NCBI RefSeq assembly: GCF_902686445.1
Contig: NC_062232.1
Span: 34,800,454-34,864,453, forward strand
Direction of reading: 5' to 3'
Source of the DNA: Sciurus carolinensis
Taxonomy: Eukaryota; Chordata; Mammalia; Rodentia; Sciuridae
DNA: 64,000 bases
A program made the translations under genes and the position numbers. Position 1 is the stretch's first letter; every line of letters starts with the position of its first letter. The notes beneath the pieces are model-generated. The model was not told the origin of the DNA. It saw only the letters and a list, made by a program, of their open reading frames with translations, and did no database searches. Below, piece after piece: positions 24,240 through 36,183 of this stretch.

Positions 24240-24505
24240 TTCTCTTTTTTTCTTTCTTTCTTTCCTTCTTTCTCTTCTTTCCTTTTCTTTTAATTTTTTT
24301 TGTACTGAGGATTGAACCTAGGGACACTTAACCAATGAGCCACATCTTCAGGTTTTTTAAAATATATTTTATTTAGATACAGGGTTTTGCTTAGTTGTTT
24401 AGTGCCTTGTTAAGTTGCTGAGGCTGACTTTGAACTTGTGATCTCTCTACCTCAGCCTCCTGAGCCACTGGGATTACAGGCATGTAACACCATGCCTGGC
24501 AAGAT
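24240..24505 (-). mobile_element. B1-dID SINE, antisense, with a small internal duplication
   Basis: Pyrimidine-rich tail 24240-24298, ID half (GTACTGAGGATTGAACCTAGGGACACTTAACCAATGAGCCACATCTTCAGG), linker with a partly repeated 'GTTTTGCTTAGTTGTTTAG / CCTTGTTAAGTTGCTGAGG', and B1 half to GCCACTGGGATTACAGGCATGTAACACCATGCCTGGC. Confidence 0.85.
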
Positions 24506-24579
24506 TTTTCTTTGGAGGAGAAAATTTATCATATTAATGTTAAAGAAAATTAGAGCCAAAAAGGCATCCATAACTATTC

Positions 24580-24930
24580 AAACTTACCCCCATGTAACTT
24601 TTTATTTTGCCTTTTGCTTTTGTTTAATGAATACATATTTAATAGTTATAAACATATTGTGCATACTGTTTTTTATTTCTGACTTGATAATATCCTAAAA
24701 TATTTTCCACAGTCTTTATTATTAGGATTTAATGCCTATACATCATTCATTTATTCACAACTCCTATTTTTTAACATTTGGTATTTCTAGTGACTTGTTT
24801 TTATATATACAGGGTAGCAGTGAACATCTTCATGATTCAAGAATATTTTTCTTTTCTTGAATGATTTCCTTAAGATAATTTCCCCAAAGTGGGCATTCCA
24901 TGACAAAGGGAAGGAACATCTCTTGAATTT
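24580..24930 (-). other. Probable ancient LINE remnant
   Basis: 'TAGTGACTTGTTTTTATATATACAGGGTAGCAGTGAACATCTTCATG' and 'TTTCCTTAAGATAATTTCCCCAAAGTGGGC' recall an old LINE 3' region read in reverse. Family not assigned. Confidence 0.35.
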
Positions 24931-24949
24931 TAATATGAGGGGCCAAATT

Positions 24950-25175
24950 TCTTCCTTTTTTTACATTTTTTATTTGTTCTTTTAAGGTATCCATAACAGT
25001 AGAGTATATTTTGACATACATACATGGAGTATAACTTATTCTAATTAGGATCACATTCTTGTGGTTGTCCATGATGTGGAGTTTCACTGGTTGTATATTT
25101 ATATATGAACATAAGAAAGTTATGTCTGATTAAGTCTATTGTCTTTCCTAATTTCTTTCTTATTTTCAGTGGATA
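24950..25175 (-). mobile_element. Squirrel L1 3'-end fragment, antisense
   Basis: Plus strand begins with a T-rich tail (TTTTTTACATTTTTTATTTGTTC), then 'CATAACAGTAGAGTATATTTTGACATACATACATGGAGTATAACTTATTC' and 'CACATTCTTGTGGTTGTCCATGATGTGGA'. This is the reverse of the older L1 3' terminus seen at 28300-28440. Confidence 0.75.
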
Positions 25176-25199
25176 TTTCCCTCACTCCCACCCCACACT

Positions 25200-26995
25200 A
25201 TAGCAGTAAATGTGTTAGCAGTTTTACCCCAAATTTGTTAGCACACAAAGTTCTTGTTGTGAAAAAATATTCTTGTTAATTTGACATAAGCATAAAAGGA
25301 CACCTCAAGATTGCTTTAAATTACATTTCTTTATTTGGGAAGATATACATTTTCCTCCTATTTCCTAATGTTCTTTGCTCATCTGGTATATTTGATTTTG
25401 AACCAAAATAAGACTGCACACCCCTCCACCTATCCTACTGAAGACTTAATGAAAAGAGATGCTGTTTTGTTCTTTACCTTCTGCATGGGGTGACTGCTCA
25501 CAACAAAAGCAGTCTTTATTTTTAAAACTTGCTAGTTGCAGTTCTACCTCCGCAATACAAATAAGAGTTCTTCAGCACACATATCCTTGATGAAAAAACA
25601 GTTCTGCTATCAAAGGAAGCTTCCAAGAATAATGCAAATGTTTTTAGCTTTTGATTTTTTTCTCAGTGAAATTAAATGGTAGATTTTAATATCTGTGATC
25701 TATTTAGCCCTATGCAGAAGTGTTCCTTTTGAATTTGCTTTGATTTGCCACCAAATGCAACCAATTGATTTCTTTAGATCATTGCCTTTTGAATCTCTCT
25801 GCCCAGTGCCTCTTCCCTTATTGTGATGTAAGAATAGTGGGACTAGTTTCAGCATCGGAAGTGAAATAAAAGCGATTAACTACACATACTTTTCCAAAAT
25901 ATTTTCACTTTTCCATAGACTATATGCTTTAGGGGTGATTGGTTATACAGTATTTTCACTATAAGAGGAACAAATGTGAACAGAACTTTGGACATTTGAC
26001 CCTGTTTTGTGACTTCATGTGAATACTATTATTCCACCATTCCTAGAGCCTGCCCCAAAGTTAATATATAATTTCACCATTTGGGAAACTACTTCTGTAA
26101 AAAGCAAGACAGCAAATAATTTAAGCCGTGATTGCCAATAAGGTCTCTGTTTCTTCTTCTTCTTCTTCATCTTTGTCTTTAAAAATGAAAAAAAAAATCC
26201 TTAGGTACAGGACTTAAAAAACAATCTGTGGTTGAATTTGGATTTGACACATAATTGGTCATCCTTGATTTAGAATAATTCAGGAAACGAATTAAGATTT
26301 TATTTTTTTCCTTGTGAGTTAAGAAATGCATAAATAGGATTAGTTAGCTAGCTGGGCTTTTTTTCCCTTTTAAAACAATAACAAAAAAGCATATTTATGA
26401 TAGTAAAAATGGGCTCCATCTGAATGGCTAATCTCATTTATCTCAACACAGCTATTTTTGAGTAGTTGGTATTCTTTTAAACAAAGAAAAGGGAAAAAAA
26501 AGCTGCTAGACAATACTTGGAGTTTGTATTTGTTTTCTGTACCTCTGCAAGAAATTATTGTAATGAGAAACAAAATGATTATATTTCTTGAGGGTACATT
26601 GGGAAAACTAGTAGTGACAATTGCAAAAAATGTATTCAGAATTTAATTAAAACATTGTCACTTAAAGGATTTCAAATAGTTTTTCCTGCTTAGTTTGTGT
26701 AACCAGTGTGCTAGTAATTTGTACTCTAATAATAATAACCACTAGAACTTACTGTATAAGTATGCAGATGAATGTCAATTGTAGCACTGGAATTTGATTT
26801 CAAATATTTTTCAATAGGTTGATAATGGAGCATCTCTGTCAATTTTTATTTGATAATACTGTATTTGAATTTCTAAAGTAACTTTTTACTTATCCAGAAA
26901 CTCCACTCTGACATGACATAGGCAGAATGCTGAAAAGTAGCAACCAACCCCACTCCTGAAAACAAAAACAAAACAAAACAAAAAAACTCTGTCTA
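25200..26995. other. Repeat-poor sequence, candidate conserved noncoding DNA
   Basis: Apart from a short (TTC)n at 26150-26168 and an A/AAAAC-rich run at 26958-26988, I see no repeat signature over ~1.8 kb, unusual here. It contains ATGCAAAT at about 25635 and no open frame over 67 codons. Conservation cannot be judged from one sequence. Confidence 0.35.
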
Positions 26996-26999
26996 ATCT

Positions 27000-27395
27000 G
27001 TATCAGTGTGCTCAGGCTACTATAATAGAATACCAAAGACAGGGTGGTTTAAACTAGCAAATTTTATTTTTTCACAATTCAAGAGACAGAAAGTCCAAGA
27101 TCAGGGTTGGTTTTTGGTGAGTCTACTTTTCCTGGTTTGTAGATATCTGTTTCTCCCTGTGTCCTTACATGGCCTATCCTATGTGCATATGAAGAAAGAG
27201 GTAGAAAGAGTTTCCTGGTGTCTGTTCCTCTTACAAGGACACCAGTTCCATCAGGTTAGGGCCCCACCCTTATGACCTCATTTAACCTTTGTTACCTCCT
27301 TATAGGCTCCACCTCCAAATACAGCGAGATTGGGTGTTAGGGCTTCAACATAGGAAATTTGGGGTTGAGGGGGACACAATTCAGTTCATAACATA
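27000..27395 (-). mobile_element. MLT1 LTR, antisense
   Basis: 'CAGTGTGCTCAGGCTACTATAATAGAATACCAAAGACAGGGTGGTTTAAAC', 'ACAGAAAGTCCAAGATCAGGGTTGG', 'ACAAGGACACCAGTTCCATCAGG', 'ACCTCCTTATAGGCTCCACCTCCAAATACAG', 'GGGTTGAGGGGGACACAATTCAGTTCATAACA' match a reversed MLT1. An incidental 89-codon open frame crosses it. Confidence 0.8.
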
Positions 27396-27436
27396 ATCAA
27401 AACAGATTTTACAAAGTTTATTACAATTTTCCCTGG

Positions 27437-27867
27437 TGTCTTAGTTTCAACTTGCTGTGACCAAACTACCTGACAAGAACAATTTAGAGGAGGGAAAATT
27501 TATTTTGGGACTCATGGTTTCAGAGGTTCAGTTCATGGTCAGACAACTCCACAGTTCTGGACCCAAGATGAGGCAGAACATCATGACAGAAGGGCATGAA
27601 CGAGGGAAGCAGTTAGGGACATGAAAGCCAGGAAGCAGAGAGAGCTCTGCTCACTAAAGACAAAATACAAACCCCAAAGTCACACCATTAGACCTACTTC
27701 CTCCAGCCACACCCTACCTGCCTTTGGTTATCACCCTGTTAATCCATCAGTGGATTAATTCATTGATTAGGTTACACCTTTCATAATCTAATCACTTCAT
27801 CTCTGAAAATTCTTGCCTTGTCTCACACATGAGCTTTTGGGGGACACTTCATATCTAAACCATAGCA
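27437..27867 (-). mobile_element. MaLR-type solo LTR, antisense
   Basis: Plus-strand ends TGTCTTAGTTTCAACTTGCTG ... CATATCTAAACCATAGCA give a TG...CA LTR of 431 bp. Contains 'AAGATGAGGCAGAACATCATG' and 'AATTCATTGATTAGGTTACACC'. Related in module order to the sense LTR at 57533-57964. Flanks CCTGG and CCTGA fit a 5-bp TSD with one mismatch. Confidence 0.75.
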
Positions 27868-28225
27868 CCTGATATGTCACTCAGAACACTCAGAATCTGT
27901 TTATCTTTCAAAATCAAAGACATTTTTGTTTTATTTCTAAGACCATGCAAAGTTTTTACTAGCAAGTTAGAATAAAAGAGAGGAACTTCCATTAACTTCA
28001 GGCAGGAAGGGATACTGGACAAGAGATGGTTGGTAATAAAGGGACAAGAGAAAAAAATAGGAAAAGAAAATTTGAACATCAATTGGCACAGTAGTCTGGG
28101 GTCATGGAATGTAGAGTTAAATGACCCTACTGATTCTGAAAGAATCCGGAGGCATCACTCAATTAGAGCTGTCCAGTAATGAACGTGCATACTGACCAAG
28201 TCAATAAGAAAAGCTTCCTTGTTGA

Positions 28226-28456
28226 ATTAGACAAAGGGGAATGAAGGGAAGGGAGGAGGATGGGAATAGGAAAGACAGTAGAATGAATCAGATATAACTT
28301 TCCTATGTTAATATATGAATACAGCACCAGTGAAATTCCACATCATGTTCAACCACAAGAATGGGCAGTTATACTCCATGTATGTATAATATATCAAAAT
28401 ACACTCGATTCTCATGTATAACTAAGAAGAACAAATAAAAAAGGAAAAAAATAAAT
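28226..28456 (+). mobile_element. 5'-truncated squirrel L1 3' end with TSD
   Basis: Starts in the purine-rich 3' UTR (GGGAATGAAGGGAAGGGAGG), continues 'CAGCACCAGTGAAATTCCACATCATG', 'CAAAATACACTCGATTCTCATGTATAACTAAG', and ends in an A-rich tail. Flanks: GCTTCCTTGTTGA at 28213-28225 and GCTTCCTCGTTTGA at 28457-28470, an aged TSD. Confidence 0.8.
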
Positions 28457-28899
28457 GCTTCCTCGTTTGAGAGTGGAAAGAATGTAACACATTTTACATA
28501 GGATAATTTAGGATAAGCAAGTGTGATTGTTTAGAATGACAAACCTTTAAGTCTCCTGAAGAAGTCCTGGACCATCTCTAGAGGATTTTTCTTTAAGAAA
28601 GCAGGTTTGGGGGCCACATTCCTAGGCCTTCTAAGATTGCAGCTCTTCCTCTCTTTTCTTCCTTCTGCCCAAAAGAATCTTACTCTCTTCTAGGTCCTAA
28701 AATCTTTCTTTCCCCTCTCAAACTTCTGGTTTTGCATTTCAGAGGATCTCTGTTCTTCTGGAGAATTAGGCCCTTGAAAACTGGAGCCAAGACTCTTTTA
28801 TACTATTTCAACTTTCAGTTCAGTCCTTCTTCTGACTCCTGCTCCAGGCAAGCAACTTAAAGCTGACTGTGGGCTTGAGTGGAAAGGGGGGAATACATC

Positions 28900-29065
28900 C
28901 CTAGAAAATAAAGAGCACAATCATTGTCTCCCAGGTTCTTCACAACAGTCCACTGTTATCATCCTCATTTTCTAGAGTAGGAACCTGAGATTCAGAGGGA
29001 TTAAGTTGCTCACAGTCAAATAGCTAGTAAGTAAGAAGCTGGTGGACCAGAATCAAAAGCTCAGT
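28900..29065 (+). mobile_element. MIR SINE
   Basis: 'TATCATCCTCATTTTCTAGAGTAGGAACCTGAGATTCAGAGGGATTAAGTTGCTCACAGTCAAATAGCTAGTAAG' is a well-preserved MIR core. Confidence 0.8.
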
Positions 29066-30170
29066 TTTGTCTATTTCTATGCCTATAGTTCCCTCCATAC
29101 ATCCTCAAAAGGAAGTGAGAAGTTTCCTAACTGATGTTATGAACTCTGGAGGAATTACTCTGTTAATTTCTCTACTTTACAAGTAATAGGTACTTCTGAA
29201 ATCTTACTTCAATGAGGCCTCATATTTTCCAGTAGGAAACCTGGAGCATGAAAATGACCTTCCTGAGAAATGGGGCTTGGCAAACCAAAACCAATCACAG
29301 GAGAAAGCATCATCAAAACATGGAGACCATGTGGGTCAAATGGTTCAGCCTTGTTGGGACATTAAATAATATGGTAGATGAACTAAGGATGAATCCTGAT
29401 TGTATGAGTCTGGGGAAAATATTTAATTTTATTTCTTAAAGAAGACTATAAACAGCCTGTGTAATTAGGAATTAACTACCGTACTCTGAATTATGCAAAC
29501 AGCAGAACAGGAAGAAAACATTAAACGAAAATGTAAAAGTCTCTTGTCAGCAATATTTTTACTTAATTTGAATCTTTGTGGTTGCCTTTTGCACACAGTG
29601 CTTTTCTCTCCTTCCTGTGTTAGTGGTGTTCTCCATGTGGCAGCTGTTGGTCTGGATCCCAGACTCAAGAGTTGGAAGCTTTACCCTGTTGAAAAACTTA
29701 AGCTGGCATCATTCAGTGGGCCGAAGCTTCATCAGTGGCAACACCTCGTAGCCATATGTCAATAAATAAATACTATAATGGGAAACAAATGCAGGAAGAA
29801 AGTCATCAGCTTTCCTTAGGCGAGTTGTGCTAGTCATACACGGAAGGCAAATTTCCCCTCTTTCTCTCCACTCTTGCGTCAAGCCTGCTTACCTTGAGTT
29901 TCCCAGGCTACTTTAAGCTCAGTTGGAAGCAACAAATGTCTTGGATGGAGAGTTCCCAATCGAATTGGAAATAACATCACAGACAAGGATAACATGAAAC
30001 AGAAAGCAAGCAACCATGCAGCTGGTCAGTGGGTGCAGAGGCCACCCTTTCTCAGAGTCTAGATTTCAGAAAGCTTTGGGAGGATGAGCTAATCATACAA
30101 ACAACCAGCTGTGGAAACTAAATAAGACTTTTCATAGTTTCCACTTTTTGCAGCTGGGAAAATATGTTAA
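29066..30170. other. Unique or unrecognised sequence upstream of the ERV
   Basis: Small open frames at 29248-29439 and 29493-29765 (63 and 90 codons) lack recognisable domains. Part of 29800-30170 may be decayed 5' ERV sequence, but I cannot show it. Confidence 0.35.
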
Positions 30171-30179
30171 ATAAAGGTG

Positions 30180-31908
30180 AATTTGGTCTGAGAGCATAAT
30201 AATAACTACAGCAGGCTCTTCAAGGATTGACACACATTATACTTCGCAGAAGGGTTGATTATCCCTACTACTTCTCCAATGAATAGACCAATTTGGCTTA
30301 TTCTTAAACCTGGAAAGAATACAAGACACCTCACAGTGGATTACTGCAATCTTAATGCTATTGTTTCATCCTTGAGGTCCCCATCACAAATATTGAAATT
30401 ACTTATTCCATCCAATCAACAGCTAGTAAATACTTTTTTTCATAGGTTAAGTTAATAGATTTTGAAGAAAGTAACCTCTTAGCTGCAGTTTGCCTTCATT
30501 GCAGAAGGGACACAACTCATCATTACCAGGCTAACCTTGGGGTGTCCCAACAGCACTGCTGTCATGCTAATCCTTACAGGCAACATTCTAATCATATCTA
30601 ACTTTCTCCAGGAGCACAGATATGATACCAAATGATGACATTTTCCCCTGAGGAGATTCATTTGACATATTTGTTTAGGACATATAAACACAGAGGAGCT
30701 CACCAAAAGGGGATGAGCCATTGCTTTACACGTAGTACTAGGACCTACCACTTCAATGGAATTCCTGACATTGTCTAGAAACAGCCATTGATTCTTTAAA
30801 CAACCACAATGTTAAAACAAACCCAACATCTTTTAAGCCTTTGGGGTTTTGGGGGCAATGCTTTTATCATTGATAAATTTTACTGAAGTTCATTTATATT
30901 GTTACTTACAAATTGGTTACCTTGAATGGGGTCACCTACATACAACAAAAGGCTCCAGAATCTTTCCAAATTGCAATAACACAGGTGCCCCCATTAGTGC
31001 CTCCAGATACTCCTTCATTATAGAGGCTTTAGCAATTTCTCCTCATGCTTCCAGAAGTCTCTGGACCATCAGTGATGATGGTCAACTGACAGTGCAAGAA
31101 ACTGACCTTCTTGCCCCCATAATATATACCACTGGAGGGAAAAGTACTGAGCCCCTTTGAAAATAGAGGATTTCACACTCCACACCCAGCTGTTTATTAT
31201 GCCTTGAATCATGAAAACACCACCGTGCCATCTCAGCATGGTCATCAAGGCCTTTTTGCTACCAAATGGAGCCAAACTGAATCTTCTGGCAAGTCCCATA
31301 TGCAGGAGATGATAGTTTCCCCTGTCCTCACTTCCTTGCCAGAGTATGGTTCTCAAGTAGTTCACCTCTCTCTAAGACCTCTATTAGCTATCTGGAAAAG
31401 CCCTTGGGATCAACTGAGTGAACAATAGTGAGAGTTACACATTATATATGGCATCACTACTATCACATGTGATGGAACTTGTGGGAAAGCTGCTACTTTT
31501 CATACTTTTGTCATAACTTAACCTGATCAAGGATTGCAACCCAACTGGCTGAATTTCAAGCAGTTATCTTGGTGACTAATGCCCCAGTCAGCAATTAATT
31601 TTTTTGCTGATTATTTTTTTCAAATCGATTAATTAATTGATTTGAACATTTATACAGTTATGGGTCATTGTTAATGGCTTGACCAATGGCAACAAGTCCT
31701 TGTCCAAGTTTGCCTTCTTTGGGATAAGGAACTCTAGGTAGCTCTTGTCTTATAGATCATCAAAGTATAAATTAATGTCTCTGCACACCTAAAGCTATAA
31801 TACAAAGTCTCACCAAGATGTTCCTTATCCCCTTCAGAGTCCCAGATATTGTTGAGTGACCAAGGTACTCATTTTACTTTTCAAAATGTACAATACTGAG
31901 CTCTTAGA
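30180..31908 (+). pseudogene. Decayed endogenous retrovirus pol (ERV-L-like), part 1: RT and RNase H/integrase start
   Basis: A plus-strand frame at 30255-30455 contains KPGK and LTVDY words typical of retroviral reverse transcriptase. The next ~300 bp continue in an RT-like order but with in-frame stops where the catalytic YxDD motif should be. 31000-31200 and 31620-31720 have RNase H/connection-like words (including a 'VNGLTNGN' stretch). There are many stops and frameshifts and no complete domain, so it is non-functional. I call it ERV-L-like from the RNase H-region wording, but class I is possible. The L1-B insertion splits it; it resumes at 38524. No LTR was identified on either side. 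Confidence 0.6.
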
Positions 31909-31925
31909 CATTTGATAGAACTTTT
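31909..31925. repeat. TSD of L1-B, left copy
   Basis: CATTTGATAGAACTTTT, 17 bp, identical to 38507-38523. It abuts the T-run that is the reverse of the L1-B poly(A) tail. Confidence 0.95.
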
Positions 31926-31971
31926 TTTTTTTTTTTTTTTTTACATAGGGTAATGATGTTTATTATATTTT

Positions 31972-32020
31972 TCCCCTCCCCCCCACCCCTCCCACCCCTC
32001 CCACCCCTCCCACCCCTCTT
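31972..32020 (-). repeat. G-rich decamer repeat in the L1-B 3' UTR (G-quadruplex-prone)
   Basis: Sense strand has four near-perfect copies of GGGTGGGAGG followed by a longer G run. L1-C has only about two copies at 56508-56530. Many G-runs in close spacing fit a G-quadruplex, a feature known from L1 3' UTRs of other mammals. Confidence 0.85.
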
Positions 32021-32062
32021 TTCCCTCTACACAGTCCTTCTTTCCTTCATTCTTACTGCTCT

Positions 32063-32103
32063 CCTTAGCCTAACTCTAAACCTAACCCTAAACCTAATGC
32101 TAG
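32063..32103 (-). repeat. Telomere-like TTAGGG variants in the L1-B 3' UTR
   Basis: Plus strand CCTAACTCTAAACCTAACCC followed by more CTAAACC variants. Sense strand gives TTAGGTTTAGGGTTAGG-type words. The same block sits in L1-C at 56413-56449, so it belongs to the L1 and is not an interstitial telomere. Confidence 0.85.
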
Positions 32104-32129
32104 CCCCTCCCACCCCCCATTATATGTCC

Positions 32130-35100
32130 TCATCCGCTTATCAGCGAGATCATTTGTCCTTTAGTTTTTTGAGATTGGCTTATCTCACTTAGCATGATAT
32201 TCTCCAATTTCGACCATTTGCCTACAAATGCCATAATTTTATCATTCATCATTGCGGAGTAATATTCCATTGTATAAATATGCCACAGTTTCTTTATCCA
32301 TTCATCAACTGAAGGGCATCTAGGTTGGTTCCACAATCTGGCTATGGTGAATTGAGCAGCAATGAACATTGATGTGGCTGTATCTCTGTAGTATGCTGAT
32401 TTTAAGTCCTTTGGGTATAGGCCAAGGAGTGGGATAGCTGGGTCAAATGGTGTTTCCATTCCAAGCTTTCTGAGGAATCTCCACACTGCTTTCCAGAGTG
32501 GTTGCACTAATTTGCAACCCCACCAGCAATGTATGAGTGTTCCTTTTTCACCACATCCTCGCCAACACCTATTGTTGCTTGTATTCTTGATAATCGCCAT
32601 TCTAATTGGGGTGAGATGAAATCTTAGGGTGGTTTTGATTTGCATTTCCCTTATTACTAGGGATGTTGAACATTTTTTCATATATCTGGTGATTACTTGT
32701 ACATCTTCTTCTGTGAAGTGTCTGTTCATTTCCTTAGCCCATTTGTTGATTGGATTATTTGTATTCTTCGTGTAGAGTTTTTTGAGTTCTTTATAGATTC
32801 TGGAAATTAGCGCTCTATCTGAGGTATGGTTGGCAAAGATATTCTCCCACTCTGTAGGCTCTCTCTTCACATTTCTGATAGTTTCCTTTGCTGAGAGAAA
32901 GCTTTTTAGTTTGAATCTATCCCAGTTGTTTATTCTTGCTTTTATTTCTTGTGCTATGGGGGTCCTGTTAAGGAAATCTGATCCTGAGCCAACAAGTTGA
33001 AGATTTGGACCTACTTTTTCTTCTATAAGATGCAGGGTCTCTGGTCTGATTCCGAGGTCCTTGATCCATTTTGAGTTGAGTTTTGTGTAGGGTGAGAGAT
33101 AGGGGTTTAGTTTCATTCTATTGCATATAGTTTTCCAGTTTTCCCAGCACCATTTGTTGAAGAGGCTATCTTTTCTCCATTGCATATTGTTGGAACCTTT
33201 GTCTAGTATGAGAAAATTGTATTTATTTGGGTTTGTGTCCATGTCCTCTATTCTGTACCATTGATCTACCTGTCTATTTTGGTACCAATACCATGCCGTT
33301 TTTGTTACTATTGCTTTGTAGTAGAGTTGAAGATCTGGTATTGCAATACCCCCTGCTTCGCTCTTGCTACTGAGGATTGCTTTAGCTATTCTAGGTTTTT
33401 TATTCTTCCAGATGAATTTCATAATTGCTTGCTCTATTTCTGCGAGGTACATCATTGGGATTTTAATTGGAATTGCATTGAATCTGTATAGAACTTTAGG
33501 TAGTATAGCCATTTTGACGATATTAATTCTGCCTATCCAGGAACATGGGAGATCTTTCCATCTTCTAAGGTTTTCTTGAATTTCTTTCTTTAGTGTTCTG
33601 TAGTTCTCATTGTAGAGGTCTTTCACCTCTTTTGTGAGATTGATTCCCAAGTATTTTATTTTTTTCGATGCTATTGTGAATGGAGTAGTTTTCCTAATTT
33701 CTCTTTCTGAAGATTCATCACTTATGTATAAAAATGCATTGGATTTATGAGCATTGATCTTGTAACCTGCTACTTTACTGAATTCACTTATGAGTTCTAA
33801 AAGTTTTCTGGTGGAATTTCCAGGTTCCTCTAAATATATAATCATGTCATCAGCGAACAGGGATAGTTTGAGTTCTTCTTTTCCTATTCGTATCCCTTTA
33901 ATTTCTTTGGTTTGTCTGATTGCTCTGGCTAGAGTCTCAAGGACGATGTTGAATAGAAGCGGTGAAAGAGGGCATCCCTGCCTTGTTCCAGTTTTTAGGG
34001 GGAACGCTTTCAGTTTTTCACCATTTAGAATGATATTAGCCATGGGCTTAGCGTAGATGGCCTTTATAATGTTTAGGAATGTTCCCATTACCCCAATTTT
34101 TTCTAGTGTTTTGAGCATGAAGGGATGCTGTATTTTATCAAATGCTTTTTCTGCATCTATTGAAATAATCATGTGATTCTTAACTTTAAGTCTGTTGATA
34201 TGGTGAATGACATTTATTGATTTCCGAATGTTGAACCAACCTTGCATCCCTGGGATAAAACCCACTTGATCGTGGTGCACTATCTTTTTAATATATATTT
34301 GTATGCGATTTGCTAAAATTTTGTTGAGAATTTTTGCATCGATGTTCATTAAGGATATTGGTCTGAAATTTTCTTTCCTTGATGTGTCTCTCTCTGGTTT
34401 AGGTATCAGGGTGATATTGGCTTCATAGAACGAGTTTGGTAGGGTTCCCTCCTCTTCTATTTCATGGAATAGTTTGAGGAGTATTGGAATGAGCTCTTCT
34501 TTAAAGGTTTTATAGAACTCGGCTGAGAACCCATCTGGTCCTGGACTTTTCTTTGTTGGTAGGCTTTTGATGACCTCTTCTATTTCATTGCTTGAAATTG
34601 GTTTATTTAAGTTGTGTATGTCCTCCTCGTTCAGTTTAGGTAGTTCATATGTCTCTAGAAATTTGTTGATGTCTTCAAGGTTTTCTGTTTTGTTGGAGTA
34701 TAGATTTTCGAAATAGCTTCTAATTATGTTTTGTATTTCACTCGTGTCTGTTGTGATGTTTCCTTGTTCATTCCGAATTTTAGTAATTTGAGTTTTCTCC
34801 CTCTTTCTCTTTGTTAGTGTGGCTAAGGGTTTATCAATTTTATTTATTTTTTCAAAGAACCAACTATTTATTTTATTAATTTTTCCGATTGTTTCTTTTG
34901 TTTCGATTTCGTTGATTTCGGCTCTGATTTTAACTATTTCCTGTCTTCTACTACTTTTGGTATTGGTCTGCTCTTCTTTTTCTAGTGCTTTGAGCTGTAG
35001 TGTTAACTCGTTTATTTGTTGATTTCTACTTCTTTTTTTGAATGCACCCCATGAAATAAATCTTCCTCTAAGTACTGCTTTCATAGTGTCCCAGAGATTT

Positions 35101-35978
35101 TGATATGATGTGTCTTTGTTCTCGTTTACTTCTAAGAATTTTTTTATTTCCCTCCTGATGTCTTCTGTTATCCATTCATCATATAATAGTGTATTATTTA
35201 GTCTCCAGGTATTGGAGAAGTTTCTGTTTTTTACTCTTTCATTTATTTCTAATTTCAATCTATTATGATCTGATAGAGTACAAGGTAGTATCTCTATCTT
35301 CTTGTATTTACTAACAGTAGCTTTGTGGCATAAAATATGGTCTATTTTAGAGAAGGATCCATGTGCTGCTGAGAAGAAAGTGTATTCATTCTTTGTTGGA
35401 TGGTATATTCTATATATGTCCGTTAAGTCTAAATTGTTGATTGTGTTGTTGAGATCTATAGTTTCTTTATTCAATTTTTGTTTGGACGATCTATCCAGTG
35501 GTGAGAGAGGTGTGTTAAAATCGCCTAGTATTATTGTGTTGTGGTCTATTTGATTTCTGGAATTGAGAAGGATTTGTTTGACGTACGTGGATGAGCCAAT
35601 GTTCGGGGCATAGATATTTATGATTGTTATGTCTTGCTGATTTATGCTTCCCTTAAGCAGCATGTAATGTCCTTCTTTATCCCTTCTGACTAGTTTTGGT
35701 TTGAAGTCCACATTATCTGAGATGAGGATGGATACTCCAGCTTTTTTGCTGTGTCCGTGTGCATGGTATGTTTTTCCCCATCCTTTCACCTTTAGTCTAT
35801 GGGTGTCTCTTTCTATGAGATGTGTCTCTTGCAGGCAGCATATTGTTGGATTTTTCTTTTTAATCCAATCTGCCAGTCTGTGTCTTTTGATTGATGAATT
35901 CAGGCCATTAACATTCAGGGTTATTATTGTGATATGATTTGTATTCCCAGTCAATTGACTCATATTTGTTTTTGACAT
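32130..35978 (-). CDS. L1 ORF2p, intact (endonuclease-reverse transcriptase), 1282 aa
   Basis: ORF2p nicks target DNA and primes reverse transcription of L1 RNA at the nick (target-primed reverse transcription). The endonuclease domain (about residues 1-245) has LNVNG with N22, QETH with E51, GDFN near 151-154 and the SDHN histidine near 238. These match the human residues with an offset of 8. The Z/RT region follows, with [26 protein letters not shown] and the catalytic FADD at 708-711. The Cys-rich end [18 protein letters not shown] is complete. Length is close to the human protein (1275 aa). No stop or frameshift. The ATG is chosen by alignment; it lies 31 bp after the extended ORF1 frame would end. 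Catalytic competence is inferred from motifs only. Confidence 0.93.
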   Translation of the reverse strand: MSKTNMSQLTGNTNHITIITLNVNGLNSSIKRHRLADWIKKKNPTICCLQETHLIERDTHRLKVKGWGKTYHAHGHSKKAGVSILISDNVDFKPKLVRRDKEGHYMLLKGSINQQDITIINIYAPNIGSSTYVKQILLNSRNQIDHNTIILGDFNTPLSPLDRSSKQKLNKETIDLNNTINNLDLTDIYRIYHPTKNEYTFFSAAHGSFSKIDHILCHKATVSKYKKIEILPCTLSDHNRLKLEINERVKNRNFSNTWRLNNTLLYDEWITEDIRREIKKFLEVNENKDTSYQNLWDTMKAVLRGRFISWGAFKKRSRNQQINELTLQLKALEKEEQTNTKSSRRQEIVKIRAEINEIETKETIGKINKINSWFFEKINKIDKPLATLTKRKREKTQITKIRNEQGNITTDTSEIQNIIRSYFENLYSNKTENLEDINKFLETYELPKLNEEDIHNLNKPISSNEIEEVIKSLPTKKSPGPDGFSAEFYKTFKEELIPILLKLFHEIEEEGTLPNSFYEANITLIPKPERDTSRKENFRPISLMNIDAKILNKILANRIQIYIKKIVHHDQVGFIPGMQGWFNIRKSINVIHHINRLKVKNHMIISIDAEKAFDKIQHPFMLKTLEKIGVMGTFLNIIKAIYAKPMANIILNGEKLKAFPLKTGTRQGCPLSPLLFNIVLETLARAIRQTKEIKGIRIGKEELKLSLFADDMIIYLEEPGNSTRKLLELISEFSKVAGYKINAHKSNAFLYISDESSEREIRKTTPFTIASKKIKYLGINLTKEVKDLYNENYRTLKKEIQENLRRWKDLPCSWIGRINIVKMAILPKVLYRFNAIPIKIPMMYLAEIEQAIMKFIWKNKKPRIAKAILSSKSEAGGIAIPDLQLYYKAIVTKTAWYWYQNRQVDQWYRIEDMDTNPNKYNFLILDKGSNNMQWRKDSLFNKWCWENWKTICNRMKLNPYLSPYTKLNSKWIKDLGIRPETLHLIEEKVGPNLQLVGSGSDFLNRTPIAQEIKARINNWDRFKLKSFLSAKETIRNVKREPTEWENIFANHTSDRALISRIYKELKKLYTKNTNNPINKWAKEMNRHFTEEDVQVITRYMKKCSTSLVIREMQIKTTLRFHLTPIRMAIIKNTSNNRCWRGCGEKGTLIHCWWGCKLVQPLWKAVWRFLRKLGMETPFDPAIPLLGLYPKDLKSAYYRDTATSMFIAAQFTIARLWNQPRCPSVDEWIKKLWHIYTMEYYSAMMNDKIMAFVGKWSKLENIMLSEISQSQKTKGQMISLISG

Positions 35979-36183
35979 GATTTGGTTTCTCCTTTATTTG
36001 GCTATTCCTTTAGGCTAGCGCCTCCTGTTGCTGATTTGCATCGTTGTTTTTCATCTCTTCCTCATGGAATATTTTGCTGAGAATGTTCTGTAATGCTGGC
36101 TTTCTTTTTGTAAATTCCTTTAGCTTTTGTTTATCATGGAAGGATCTTATTTCATCGTCAAATTTGAAGGTAAGTTTTGCTGG

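Noticed and set aside
27006..27275. 89-codon frame
   Set aside because: It is within an antisense MLT1 LTR.
29493..29765. 90-codon frame as a possible small gene
   Set aside because: No recognised domain, no repeat explanation and no supporting signal; length is compatible with chance.
32063..32103. Interstitial telomeric repeat
   Set aside because: The same block occurs at the same place in L1-C, so it belongs to the L1 3' UTR.
33261..35937. Several 60-90 codon plus-strand frames opposite L1-B ORF2
   Set aside because: Shadows of the intact ORF2 on the other strand; identical shadows occur opposite L1-C.
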